Assembly: GCA_902363145.1 (NCBI GenBank)
Contig: CABIZB010000001.1
Location: forward strand, 992,001 to 1,056,000
Length of the DNA: 64,000 nt
Source: Oscillospiraceae bacterium
Lineage (GTDB): Bacteria > Bacillota > Clostridia > Oscillospirales > Ruminococcaceae
Reading direction: 5' to 3'
Shown here: positions 16,508 to 25,285 of the stretch, piece by piece
Layout: the number at the start of each line of letters is the position of its first letter
Numbering within the stretch: position 1 is the stretch's first letter
The notes under the pieces: model-generated
What the model was told of the DNA's origin: nothing
The model's database searches: none
The model's input: the letters and a program-made list of their open reading frames with translations, nothing else
Program-made: the position numbers and the translations under genes

Positions 16508-16665
16508 TACTAATTTTTAATCGTCCTATAGGCAAAGCCGACAGATGAAATAAGCCCAGTCAAGGAAAGCGACCGCAGGCGGGCTTGTTGCCCGGCAAGG
16601 GAGCTTGACGAAGAATGGACTTATTTCAGCCGAGGATTTGTCTGTAGGTTGATTGAAGATTAGTA
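16508..16665. repeat. TACTAAT-type palindromic repeat, copy A (158 bp)
   Basis: Non-coding element with terminal inverted repeats (TACTAATTTTTAATC at the left, the complement of TACTAATCTTCAATC at the right). Inside, nested pairs can fold one long imperfect hairpin: ACAGA/TCTGT, TGAAATAAG/CTTATTTCA, GTCAAG/CTTGAC. It is nearly identical to copy B at 43676-43833, with the same length. Both ends are flanked by TTA. It ends 3 bp before the stop codon of the GNAT gene. No transposase inside, so a MITE-like passenger is the best reading; a structured RNA is the alternative. Confidence 0.85.
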
Positions 16666-16668
16666 TTA

Positions 16669-17115
16669 TTATTTCAGAAATTTTGTAAGTGAAACATGGC
16701 CATCTAAAAGGTCAAAGCCGTTTTTTCTGTAAAAATCATATGCAGGCATATCCCTCTCTGTTTGCAGAAAAATACAGCTTATGCCGTTTGCATGGATATA
16801 CTCTTCTATCATTCTGAGAAATTCCGTTCCCAGACCTCTGCCCTGACATTCGGGCTTTATGCCAAGCTCGATGATGTAATAGTTTGTACCCATATACCAG
16901 TGCATCACATTTCCCAGCGAAATCCCTGTCAATACGCCGTTTTCATAAAGTCCCAGGGCAAGGGAATTTCTGTTGCCGATGATGTCGATGATGTATCCCT
17001 CAAGCTGACCGTCATCGCTCCAGTCGTCGTTCCACGGTTCAGATGTGAATATATCCCTGAAAAGTGATTTTATTTCATCTATATCATCAACGGAAAGTCT
17101 GCGCAGTTCAGTCAT
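16669..17115 (-). CDS. GNAT-family N-acetyltransferase
   Basis: 148 residues of the acetyl-CoA-dependent GNAT fold; ELGIKPECQGRGLGTEFLRMIEEY is the motif A with the pyrophosphate-binding Q/R-x-x-G-x-G/A, and FYRKNGFDLLD is the usual C-terminal block. Substrate unknown. It lies 2 bp after the WYL regulator, so it is the last gene of the long nusB-recN transcript or a target of that regulator. Confidence 0.88.
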   Translation of the reverse strand: MTELRRLSVDDIDEIKSLFRDIFTSEPWNDDWSDDGQLEGYIIDIIGNRNSLALGLYENGVLTGISLGNVMHWYMGTNYYIIELGIKPECQGRGLGTEFLRMIEEYIHANGISCIFLQTERDMPAYDFYRKNGFDLLDGHVSLTKFLK

Positions 17116-17117
17116 TT

Positions 17118-18011
17118 TTATTCTCCATATACATTTTTCATTGCGTTTATCTTCTCTTTTGCTGTCTCCCTGATATCCTCGGGAGACAACACCTCACAGT
17201 ATTCGCCGTAGGAAAGTATCATGCCATAGACCCAGTCGTCAACGATATATGAACAGGTCACGGTGAAGCTGCCGTCAGCGTTTTTGATGATATTATCCTC
17301 GTCAAATTCGTCATACACACGGTATGCCATTCTGCCGCTTATTTTCAGTGTTATTTTGCGTGCATAGCTGTGATCGGGAGCTTCGGCGATTTCCTCGGAA
17401 ATGTTCGGGCGATCGCAGATATCCCCCACCGCCGCATTTTTCATTCGTCTGAGCTTAAAAAGGCGCATTGCCTGTTTTTCAAAGCAATATGCGCTGAGAT
17501 ACCATGTTTTGCTCCTGAACCGCAGCTGCACGGGAAATGTGCTTCTGCGGCTTTTTTCGCCCATGGAATTATAATAATCAAAGGAAAGCATACGCTTTTC
17601 AAAGATACACTTTCTGATGTCGGCATAAAGCTCCTGCTGAGAGCTGCCCCAGTCGGAGAAATCTATCTGCACCCAGTCAGGCTCTTCCGCACCGCCGAAA
17701 AATGACCTTATATGTGAGGCAGCACGGCTGTCCGCCGCCCCCAGTGCGGCAAAGCCTGCCAGTGCGCCTATAAGCTCCGTCTTTTCCTCGTCGGTAAGCA
17801 CTGACTTGTCAAGGGAATAGCCCTCGGTTATCCTTATGCCGCCGCTTCTGCCACGCTCCGCATACACTGGAAATCCCGCCTGCGAAAGAGCTTCGATATC
17901 ACGATAGACCGTACGCACGGATATCTCGAAATGCTCCGCCAGCTCGGCGGCGGTCACGGCTCTTTTGTCAAGCAGAATGTGTATCATTTCAATAAGTCTG
18001 GATATCTGCAT
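17118..18011 (-). CDS. YafY-type regulator with HTH and WYL domains
   Basis: 297 residues. The N-terminal 60 residues form a winged helix (RLIEMIHILLDKRAVTAAEL ... ISVRTVYRDIEALSQAG). After a linker, the WYL domain follows (LSFDYYNSMGEKSRRSTFPV ... TWYLSAYCFEKQAMRLFKLRRM) and a WCX-like C-terminal part. WYL domains bind nucleic acid or nucleotide ligands in several regulators. Its ATG overlaps the recN stop (TGATG), so it is translationally coupled to a DNA-repair gene, which fits the DNA-damage link of some WYL proteins. Targets unknown. Confidence 0.88.
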   Translation of the reverse strand: MQISRLIEMIHILLDKRAVTAAELAEHFEISVRTVYRDIEALSQAGFPVYAERGRSGGIRITEGYSLDKSVLTDEEKTELIGALAGFAALGAADSRAASHIRSFFGGAEEPDWVQIDFSDWGSSQQELYADIRKCIFEKRMLSFDYYNSMGEKSRRSTFPVQLRFRSKTWYLSAYCFEKQAMRLFKLRRMKNAAVGDICDRPNISEEIAEAPDHSYARKITLKISGRMAYRVYDEFDEDNIIKNADGSFTVTCSYIVDDWVYGMILSYGEYCEVLSPEDIRETAKEKINAMKNVYGE

Positions 18012-19687
18012 CACTCTGCACTGCCTGCCAGCAGCATTTCCTCGGCATTCATAAGGGCGGTGTCGGTGATGTTCTCGCCTACCATTATGCGGGCGATCTC
18101 CCTCTTACGCTGCTCAAAATCAAGCTTGTGAACAGAGGTAAATGTCCTGCCCTCTCTTGTCTGCTTCTCAATAAGCAGATGATTGTCCGCCATTACCGCC
18201 AGCTGCGACAGATGGGTAACGCACAGCACCTGCTGATTTTTAGACACACTTTTGAGCTTTATTCCTATTTTCTGCGCCGCACGTCCGCTGACGCCTGTAT
18301 CTATCTCATCAAAAATAAGGGTGTGGATATCGTCCTTTTCGGCGATAACGTTTTTCAGCGCCAGCATTATTCTTGAAAGCTCACCGCCTGAGGCTATCTT
18401 TGACATTGGCTTCATGCCCTCGCCCTTGTTGGTGGATATCATAAACTCAACGGTGTCCATGCCTGCGGCGGTAAGCTTGCCCTTTTCCATGGCAACGCCT
18501 ATCTTTACTCCGGGCATATCAAGGAAGTTAAGCTCCTCCTCGACCTGCTTTGAAAATCTCTCCGCTGCCTGACTTCTTGCGGCTGAAAGCTTCTTTGCCT
18601 TTTCGGAGACCTGCGCCAGAAGATGCTCCCGCTCCTCGGCAGTCCGCTCTATCTCATCGGAAGAATATCCAAGGGCGCTAAGTTCCCGGGAAGCTTTGTT
18701 ATAGCACTCCAGAACGTCCGAAAGCTCGGGGCCGTACTTTTTCTTTATGCGGTTAAGCTCGGTTATCCTGTCGGTAAGATATCCGAAGCGCTCTGCGTCA
18801 ATATCCACATTGTCACGCTCGGAAGATATCTCGGAGATAATGTCGTCCAGCTCCACCCTTACATTTTCAAGGCGGTCATAAAGCTTTTTAACAGGCTCCA
18901 TGGTATCTGCAATGGCGGAAAGATCGTCGCAGGCATTGGTTATAAGCTCCAGCGCTCCTGGAACGTCGCTGTCCTCCACGCCCGCAAGGTATTCGTGGGC
19001 CTCGCCAAGACCGTTGCGGATATCCTCGCTCCTGCCTGCTATCTGGTACTCGGCTTCAAGCTCCTCGTCCTCGCCCTCTTCGATATTAAGAGAGCCTATC
19101 TCCTCCACCTTTATTTTAAGTGACTCTTCACGTTCAAGCATTTCCTTGCGTTCAAGGGACATTTTTTTCAGCTTGCGTGAAACCTCCTGGAGCTGTTTGA
19201 AGCTCTCGTGATAGTCGTCACGCTGCTCTTCCAGTCCGCCGTAGCTGTCAAGTATGCCGATGTGCTGCTCGGGGGACATAAGTATCTGATTATCGTGCTG
19301 ACCGTGGATATTTACTAAGCACTCGCCTATCTCTTTCATTACCGAAACTGTGGAAGCCCTTGAATTTATCCTTGCCACGCTGCCGCCGTCTGCGCTTATC
19401 TCACGGGTGAGGGTTATCTGACCGTCATCGTGGGAGATGCCCAGCTCGTCCAGCTTTGCGCACACCTTATCCGAAAGGTCGGTGAAAAGCGCCGTTATGA
19501 CCGCCTTGTCGCAGCCTGCACGGACGATATCCTTCGTTATCCTCTGACCGAGGACGGAGTTTATTCCGTTTATAAGTATGGACTTACCTGCTCCCGTTTC
19601 GCCCGTGAACACATTGAAGTGGTCGGAAAAGGGAATGGTAGCTTCCTCGATTATGGCAAGATTTTTTATATAAAGCTCACTGAGCAT
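18011..19687 (-). CDS. recN: DNA repair protein RecN
   Basis: 558-residue SMC-like ATPase of double-strand break repair. Walker A is GETGAGKSILING at about residue 28; the signature IASGGELSRIMLALK and Walker B LIFDEIDTGVSG are near residues 425-475; the middle is coiled coil as expected. Length is normal for RecN. The ATG at 19687 overlaps the argR 3' end by 11 bp; an upstream GTG at 19696 is less likely. argR-recN order is standard in Firmicutes. Confidence 0.97.
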   Translation of the reverse strand: MLSELYIKNLAIIEEATIPFSDHFNVFTGETGAGKSILINGINSVLGQRITKDIVRAGCDKAVITALFTDLSDKVCAKLDELGISHDDGQITLTREISADGGSVARINSRASTVSVMKEIGECLVNIHGQHDNQILMSPEQHIGILDSYGGLEEQRDDYHESFKQLQEVSRKLKKMSLERKEMLEREESLKIKVEEIGSLNIEEGEDEELEAEYQIAGRSEDIRNGLGEAHEYLAGVEDSDVPGALELITNACDDLSAIADTMEPVKKLYDRLENVRVELDDIISEISSERDNVDIDAERFGYLTDRITELNRIKKKYGPELSDVLECYNKASRELSALGYSSDEIERTAEEREHLLAQVSEKAKKLSAARSQAAERFSKQVEEELNFLDMPGVKIGVAMEKGKLTAAGMDTVEFMISTNKGEGMKPMSKIASGGELSRIMLALKNVIAEKDDIHTLIFDEIDTGVSGRAAQKIGIKLKSVSKNQQVLCVTHLSQLAVMADNHLLIEKQTREGRTFTSVHKLDFEQRKREIARIMVGENITDTALMNAEEMLLAGSAE

Positions 19688-20126
19688 CAAGATCACCTTT
19701 TTCTCTGAAAATTACTCCCTGCATTTCCTTGACAAAGGCAGCAGCTTCTTTTTCGGAGCGCATAAGAATAAAAATGGTGTCATCACCTGCGAGAGTTCCC
19801 ACAACTCCCGAAAATCCAAGTCTGTCAAATGTGGCGCAGGCAGCATTCGCCATTCCCACATGGCACTTGAACACCACCGTATTCATGGCATGATCCACTT
19901 CGATCACCGAATCCTTCAGGAGCCGCGGTATATCGGCGGAGCTTTTCTCGGGGACGTAATATTTGTCCTCACGCTTTATCAGCCCCAGCTCACGTATATC
20001 CCTTGAAAGCGTTGCCTGAGTAACGTTTATTCCACGCTCAAGGAGCATTTCCCTCAGCATTTCCTGAGTTTCCACCTGACAGCTTTTTACTATTTCAAGG
20101 ATTGTTTCATGCCTGCTTGCTTTCAT
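19677..20126 (-). CDS. argR: Arginine repressor
   Basis: 149 residues, usual length for ArgR/AhrC. The N-terminal winged helix contains QATLSRDIRELGLIK, and the C-terminal oligomerisation/arginine domain has GTLAGDDTIFILMRS with the GDDT ligand motif. Start chosen at the ATG with GGAGG 8 nt upstream rather than the longer open frame. It regulates arginine biosynthesis and catabolism with arginine as corepressor. Confidence 0.96.
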   Translation of the reverse strand: MKASRHETILEIVKSCQVETQEMLREMLLERGINVTQATLSRDIRELGLIKREDKYYVPEKSSADIPRLLKDSVIEVDHAMNTVVFKCHVGMANAACATFDRLGFSGVVGTLAGDDTIFILMRSEKEAAAFVKEMQGVIFREKGDLDAQ

Positions 20127-20137
20127 AACAGCCTCCG

Positions 20138-21004
20138 TCACATACCCTTTATGGGGTTGATTAGCTTCCTGTTTACGGCATTGTAAAATGAATTGCACGT
20201 TATATCTATGAGCCGAAGAAGCTTATCCGACTTTGAAACGATTATCTTATCGTCCCTGCCGAGGCTTCCCGACATTCTTCCGTCAACGCTGAGACAAAGT
20301 GAAATGCTGTCCCTTGTTTTATGCGTTACCTCCAGCTTTTTTCCCGTGGAGAAAAGCATTGGCCTTGACACCAGCGAGTGGGGGCACACAGGGGTCATAA
20401 GGATACATTCAAGGTCAGGCTCCAGTATCGGGCCGCCTGCGGACAAGGCATACGCCGTAGAGCCTGTGGGCGTGGAGAAAATAAGTCCGTCCGCCCTGAC
20501 GGAGCTTACCTCTGCGCCGTTGGCTGTAACATAGAAATCCGACAGCCTTGCGTACTGTGCGGATATGACGATATCGTTAAGGGCGGTAAAATGCTCCGAC
20601 TTATCTCCCTGAACGAACTCGCAGTCAAGCATCATGCGGTTCTCAACGGTATAGTTGCCGCTCATGAGCTTGGAAAGGTTGTAAAGCTCGTCCGTTTCCA
20701 TGGAAGCCATAAATCCCAGCCTGCCCGTATTTATTCCCAGCAGCAGCTTATTGAAGCCTGCGGCATATTCGGAGGCTTCAAGGATAGTTCCGTCACCGCC
20801 TACTGCGATTATCAGGTCGCACTCCTCAGCAGCCCGGGAAATGGGCTTGAACTCCACATAGCCCGCCTTTGGGAAATGCTCTTTCAGCGCCTCGTCGCAC
20901 ATAACGCCAAAGCCCATATTATGGAGCATCGAGCACACCTTTGCAGATGTCTCATATGCGTTCTTTTTTGAAAAGTTGGGGTATATGACCGTTTTCAAAA
21001 TCAT
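20138..21004 (-). CDS. nadK: NAD kinase
   Basis: 288 residues. Phosphorylates NAD to NADP. GGDGT motif in IIAVGGDGTILEAS near residue 70, NTGRLGFMAS near residue 95 and the diagnostic RADGLIFSTPTGSTAYALSAGGPI near residue 170 are all present. It sits between tlyA and argR, the standard neighbourhood in Firmicutes. Confidence 0.97.
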   Translation of the reverse strand: MILKTVIYPNFSKKNAYETSAKVCSMLHNMGFGVMCDEALKEHFPKAGYVEFKPISRAAEECDLIIAVGGDGTILEASEYAAGFNKLLLGINTGRLGFMASMETDELYNLSKLMSGNYTVENRMMLDCEFVQGDKSEHFTALNDIVISAQYARLSDFYVTANGAEVSSVRADGLIFSTPTGSTAYALSAGGPILEPDLECILMTPVCPHSLVSRPMLFSTGKKLEVTHKTRDSISLCLSVDGRMSGSLGRDDKIIVSKSDKLLRLIDITCNSFYNAVNRKLINPIKGM

Positions 21005-21010
21005 CGCTCC

Positions 21011-21796
21011 TTATGCTTTTGCTTTACGTGCTTCCGACACGACCCTTGCGCAGTCGATAACATCGCTCTGTGCGTCCTTTTCGGCAAGGATAAGGAACTC
21101 AATGTTCCCGTCCCCACCCTTTATGGGGGAATATTCCAGCCCCTTTACGCCCATTCCAACGGAACCGCAGAAGGTGTATATCTCCTTTACGACCCTGAGC
21201 TGAGCCTTTTCCGACTTGACTATGCCGTTCTTGCCGATGTCGCTCCTGCCGCATTCAAACTGTGGTTTTATAAGCATTGCGGCTTTTCCGCCGCTTTCAA
21301 GCAGCTCGTATATTTTCGGTATGACCTTGGTGAGTGATATAAAAGAAACATCGGTACAGATAAAGCTTATAGGCTTATCAAACTCCTCCGCAGAAACGTT
21401 CCTGATATTCATTCCCTCAAGGTTCGCAACACGCTCATCTGCCGCAAGCTTGGGGTCAAGCTGACCGTGGCCCACGTCAACGGCATACACATACGCCGCC
21501 CCACGCTGGAGCAGGCAGTCGGTAAAGCCACCTGTGGAAGCACCGATATCCATGCAAACAAGCCCCGAAACATTTATATGAAAGCTGTCGAGGGCTTTTT
21601 CAAGCTTTAAGCCTCCCCTGCCCACATATGCGGGAAGCTCAGCCGTCACCTTTACCTCGTCCTCCTCGGATATCTCCTTGGCGGGCTTTGTGACGACCTC
21701 GCCGTTTACCGTTACGCCGCCCTCGGATATCATCTTCTTAGCAAGCTCACGGCTTTTTATCATCTTATTTTCTGCAAGATATACATCAAGTCGCAT
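21011..21796 (-). CDS. TlyA family rRNA methyltransferase
   Basis: 261 residues. An N-terminal S4 RNA-binding domain (MRLDVYLAENKMIKSRELAK) is followed by an FtsJ-type methyltransferase domain with CMDIGASTGGFTDCLLQRGA as SAM site. TlyA proteins 2'-O-methylate ribosomal RNA; they are often called hemolysin A. The ATG at 21796 is the natural start at the S4 domain; it lies 4 bp after the dxs stop. Confidence 0.93.
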   Translation of the reverse strand: MRLDVYLAENKMIKSRELAKKMISEGGVTVNGEVVTKPAKEISEEDEVKVTAELPAYVGRGGLKLEKALDSFHINVSGLVCMDIGASTGGFTDCLLQRGAAYVYAVDVGHGQLDPKLAADERVANLEGMNIRNVSAEEFDKPISFICTDVSFISLTKVIPKIYELLESGGKAAMLIKPQFECGRSDIGKNGIVKSEKAQLRVVKEIYTFCGSVGMGVKGLEYSPIKGGDGNIEFLILAEKDAQSDVIDCARVVSEARKAKA

Positions 21797-21800
21797 ACAT

Positions 21801-23678
21801 TTATATCCCAATTTTTTTAATAATTTCCGTGATCCCGTCCTTGTCAAGACGGAATCTTTTAAGTACGCTTTCGGTCTTTGCCTGCTTTACAAATCCGCTC
21901 ATGGCATTTATACGGATATCGCCCTTGTAGCCCTTTTCCTCCAGTGCAGAGGTAAGATGCTCGCCTATGCCGCCGTTTTTCAGCGACTCCTCAAACACGA
22001 TTATCCTGTCATATTCCATGCAGATATCTGTCACGGCACGCTCTATGGGGAAAATTCTCACAAGCTTCAGTATATCCGCTTCAAGGTCATTTTCCCTTAC
22101 TGCCTGAGCTGCCGTGAGACCTGTTCTTCCGTAGCAGACTGCAAGCACCTTTCCGCCGTGCTTTTCATAGCAGAACATATTTTCCCTGTCAAGCTCCATA
22201 TGTACGCCCTGCACCTCCGCTCCTCTGGGATATCTTACAGCGGCAACGGAAGGGGTATCATATATCGCCATTCTCAGGCAAAGCCTAAGTTCGTCATAAT
22301 CCGACGGAGAGAAAACCGTTACATTCGGTATGCAGGTGAGCATTGGCACATCGAAAAGTCCCTGATGGGTCTCGCCGTCCTCGCCTACAACGCCTGCACG
22401 GTCAATGCCCAGAACGATGTGCGTCCTGCTGATGGCAGCGTCGTGTATCAGCTGGTCGTATGCCCTCTGCAAAAAGCTGGAATACACCGCAAAAACAGGG
22501 ATCATTCCGCTTACGGCAAGCCCTGCCGCAAATGTCACGGCGTGCTGCTCCGCAATGCCCACATCAAAAAATCTGTCGGGGAATTTTTCCGCAAAGAAAT
22601 TAAGCCCTGTGCCGTATTTCATGGCTGCGGTTATGGCGCATATCTTCCTGTCGCTTTGGGCAAGCTTTGCCAGCTCTTTTCCGAAAACTGCAGAAAAGCT
22701 GTCGCTGCTTATTATCTCGGGATTGCCGCTTTTTATAGCATTGGGAGCAACGCCGTGGAACGCTCCGGGATTGTTCTCCGCAGGAGTGTAGCCCTTGCCC
22801 TTGACGGTGTTAACATGGATAAGCACGGGCTTTTTTGCTGCCTTTGCCGCCCTTAGATTTTCTTCCAAACTTTCAAGGTCATGGCCGTCAACGGGGCCAA
22901 GATATACAAAGCCCAGATTTTCAAACATGGTAGGCCCCGAAACAAGTCCGCTGGAGCGGTAGAGAAGCCAGCGCATAGTGTCCTTTGATGCAAGGAGCAC
23001 TTCCTTGATAGGCTCACCGATAATGGGAGTCTTGTCAAGAACACCCGCAACGTTCTTTTTCACGTCCATATACGCCTTTTTTCCACGTATAGAGGAAAGA
23101 TATTTTGCAAATGCGCCCACATTCTTTGATATGGACATTTCATTGTCGTTAAGTATTACAATAAGGTTATCATCGCTTTTGCCTGCGTTGTTAAGTCCCT
23201 CGTATGCCATTCCGCCTGTGAATGCGCCGTCGCCTATGACTGCGATAACGTTGTGATCGTCGCCGTTCAGCCTCATTGCCTTTGCGATGCCGCAGGCTGC
23301 GGAAATGGAATTGCTGCTGTGTCCGCTGATGAAGCTGTCATGCTCGGACTCGGAAGGCTTTGCAAACCCCGATATGCCGCTTTCCGTTCTGAGGGTGGAA
23401 AACCTATCCAGCCGCCCTGTCAGCAGCTTGTGAGTATATGCCTGATGCCCCACGTCCCATATTATCTTGTCCTTGGGCGAGTCAAATACACGGTGGATAG
23501 CCATGGTAAGCTCCACTGTGCCGAGATTTGAAGCCAGATGTCCCCCGTTTTCGCTGACGGTATTTATGAGGATACTTCTTATCTCCCTGCAAAGCGCCTT
23601 GCACTGGGGAACGGTAAGCTTTTTAAGATCCTCGGGAAGCTTCAGCTCGCTCAGTCTGACAGTTGAATTATTTCTCAT
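21801..23678 (-). CDS. dxs: 1-deoxy-D-xylulose-5-phosphate synthase
   Basis: 625 residues, full length. First step of the MEP isoprenoid pathway: pyruvate plus glyceraldehyde 3-phosphate with thiamine diphosphate. The ThDP motif AVIGDGAFTGGMAYEGLNNA, the SGHSSNSISAACGIA and DVGHQAYTHKLLTGR blocks, and the transketolase domain DVGIAEQHAVTFAAGLA are clear. Next to ispA two genes upstream, so the operon makes prenyl diphosphate precursors. Confidence 0.98.
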   Translation of the reverse strand: MRNNSTVRLSELKLPEDLKKLTVPQCKALCREIRSILINTVSENGGHLASNLGTVELTMAIHRVFDSPKDKIIWDVGHQAYTHKLLTGRLDRFSTLRTESGISGFAKPSESEHDSFISGHSSNSISAACGIAKAMRLNGDDHNVIAVIGDGAFTGGMAYEGLNNAGKSDDNLIVILNDNEMSISKNVGAFAKYLSSIRGKKAYMDVKKNVAGVLDKTPIIGEPIKEVLLASKDTMRWLLYRSSGLVSGPTMFENLGFVYLGPVDGHDLESLEENLRAAKAAKKPVLIHVNTVKGKGYTPAENNPGAFHGVAPNAIKSGNPEIISSDSFSAVFGKELAKLAQSDRKICAITAAMKYGTGLNFFAEKFPDRFFDVGIAEQHAVTFAAGLAVSGMIPVFAVYSSFLQRAYDQLIHDAAISRTHIVLGIDRAGVVGEDGETHQGLFDVPMLTCIPNVTVFSPSDYDELRLCLRMAIYDTPSVAAVRYPRGAEVQGVHMELDRENMFCYEKHGGKVLAVCYGRTGLTAAQAVRENDLEADILKLVRIFPIERAVTDICMEYDRIIVFEESLKNGGIGEHLTSALEEKGYKGDIRINAMSGFVKQAKTESVLKRFRLDKDGITEIIKKIGI

Positions 23679-23702
23679 CTCTATCGCTGTCCTTTGCCTG
23701 TG

Positions 23703-24176
23703 TTACAAATAAAGCGGCATTACAAATGCCAGCGCAATGCCAAGTACCGCACCGCTCGCCACCTCAAAGGGGGTGTGTCCCAGATATTCCTTCATTACCG
23801 CAACGCCTGTGTTTGCCGCCTGCGCAAAATGCTCTATGGACTTGGCGGAGCGTACCTCGTCAAGAAAGCGGTTTATCTTGTTTATCTCCTTTGCCTGCAG
23901 TCCTGCCGCACGGCGCACGCCCATTGCGTCATACATGGTTATGAGCGCAACTATGCACATTATGGCAAACTGAGTGGAATTTGCGCCGTCAACACGATAA
24001 ACGCCTGCCGCCGCAGAGCATACCATTGCCGAATGTGCGCTGGGCCAGCCCCCTGCTCCGAAAAGCCTTTCAAAGCTGAACTTCTTATACTTTATCAGGT
24101 TGATGATAGTTTTAAGAAGCTGGGCTATGCACCATCCCACGATAGATGTTACAAGGATATAATTATAATACTTCAT
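23703..24176 (-). CDS. DUF212 (divergent PAP2-like) membrane protein
   Basis: 157 residues with three or four hydrophobic segments. GGWPSAHSAMVCSAAAGV and the end GHTPFEVASGAVLGI carry the SxxH and GHTP signatures of the divergent acid-phosphatase family (YuiD/DUF212). Family members are thought to dephosphorylate a lipid or prenyl diphosphate; placement between ispA and dxs supports a polyprenyl substrate, by inference. Start at the ATG of MKYYNYI. Confidence 0.85.
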   Translation of the reverse strand: MKYYNYILVTSIVGWCIAQLLKTIINLIKYKKFSFERLFGAGGWPSAHSAMVCSAAAGVYRVDGANSTQFAIMCIVALITMYDAMGVRRAAGLQAKEINKINRFLDEVRSAKSIEHFAQAANTGVAVMKEYLGHTPFEVASGAVLGIALAFVMPLYL

Positions 24177-24221
24177 TAGATTTCGTGCGGATATCCGCAC
24201 TGCTCCTTTCTAAATATCCGA

Positions 24222-25103
24222 TCAATACTGCCTTTTAAGAAGTGACGCTGTAAGCTCGGTGATAAATCCGTTGTCGGGAAGCTTTTCTATGGCTGCCATG
24301 GCTCTGTCGGTAAGCTCTGCTGCCTTTGCCTTTGCGGCTTCCAGTCCGAAGATCGCAGGATATGTGGATTTGTTCTGCTCCTCATCGCTGTGGACGGGCT
24401 TGCCAAGCAGCTTTTCATCTGCGGTGATGTCAAGGATATCATCGACTATCTGGAAAGCAAGTCCCAGGCACTCGCCGTATTCCTCGGCAACAGGCAGCAT
24501 ATCGTCTCTTCCTGCGCAGATAACGCCCATTTCGCAGGCGCATTTTATCAGTGCGCTGGTTTTCATGGAATACATTTTCAGGAGAGACTCGCCGTCTAAA
24601 CGGCTGCCCTCGTTCTTTACGTCAATGACCTGACCGCCTATCATACCCATAACGCCCACATTGCGGGAAAGGCACTTGATGAGCTTCACTCTCTGCTCAA
24701 AGGAAAGCTTGTCATCGGAGGCGATGACCTCAAAGGCGTAGTTTTCCAGCGCATCGCCTGCAAGAAGCGCCTGCGCCTCGTCAAACTGCTTGTGGCAGGA
24801 GGGCTTTCCACGGCGGAAATCGTCATTATCCATGCAGGGAAGATCGTCATGGATAAGGGAAAATGTATGTATCATTTCCAGCGCACAGGCAGCGTCAAGG
24901 GCTTTTTCCTCCGCGCCGAAAATGCGTGCAAACTCAAGGCAGAGCACAGGTCTTATGCGCTTTCCCCCTGCGCTGAGAGAATATCTCATAGCTTCGGGGC
25001 AGATGAGCTGAGCGCCTGCATTTTCCTCATTGTATGCGCCCATAAGTTCGCCCAGCCTGCGGTTTATGACAGCCGCATATCTTTCAAGCTGCTCTTTCAT
25101 CAT
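24222..25103 (-). CDS. ispA: Farnesyl diphosphate synthase-type prenyltransferase
   Basis: 293 residues. First aspartate-rich motif in LIHDDLPCMDNDD near residue 80 and second in FQIVDDILDITAD near residue 225; KRIRPVLCLE binds the diphosphate. The first motif, with DDxxxxD, fits bacterial farnesyl/geranyl synthases. The ATG overlaps the xseB stop; a second ATG directly after has better ribosome-site spacing. xseA-xseB-ispA-dxs is the usual Firmicute order. Confidence 0.95.
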   Translation of the reverse strand: MMKEQLERYAAVINRRLGELMGAYNEENAGAQLICPEAMRYSLSAGGKRIRPVLCLEFARIFGAEEKALDAACALEMIHTFSLIHDDLPCMDNDDFRRGKPSCHKQFDEAQALLAGDALENYAFEVIASDDKLSFEQRVKLIKCLSRNVGVMGMIGGQVIDVKNEGSRLDGESLLKMYSMKTSALIKCACEMGVICAGRDDMLPVAEEYGECLGLAFQIVDDILDITADEKLLGKPVHSDEEQNKSTYPAIFGLEAAKAKAAELTDRAMAAIEKLPDNGFITELTASLLKRQY

Positions 25104-25285
25104 AAGTCCTCCGCACAGGTGACTTTCATAACAGCCTTTTCAGCCTCGTCAAGCTGCTTTTTGCAGTCGGCAAGCTCTTTTGCACCTGTTTTATATAATT
25201 CAATGGCTTCATCAAGGGGAACATCTCCTGCGGAAAGCTTTGAGATTATCTCGTCCACCTTTTTTACCGAATTTTCAAAGTTCAT
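25100..25285 (-). CDS. xseB: Exodeoxyribonuclease VII small subunit
   Basis: 61 residues, typical for XseB: a two-helix protein, NFENSVKKVDEIISKLSAGD then PLDEAIELYKTGAKEL, that binds the large subunit. Overlaps both neighbours by 1-4 bp, so it is coupled with xseA and ispA. Confidence 0.96.
   Translation of the reverse strand: MNFENSVKKVDEIISKLSAGDVPLDEAIELYKTGAKELADCKKQLDEAEKAVMKVTCAEDL

Noticed and set aside
16508..16665. Copy A as a standard small RNA gene
   Set aside because: No promoter or T-run terminator at its ends; inverted ends, several copies and the TTA flanks fit a mobile repeat better.
21678..22856. A 392-codon plus-strand frame opposite dxs and tlyA
   Set aside because: Antisense of two confidently identified genes; no ribosome site or domain.
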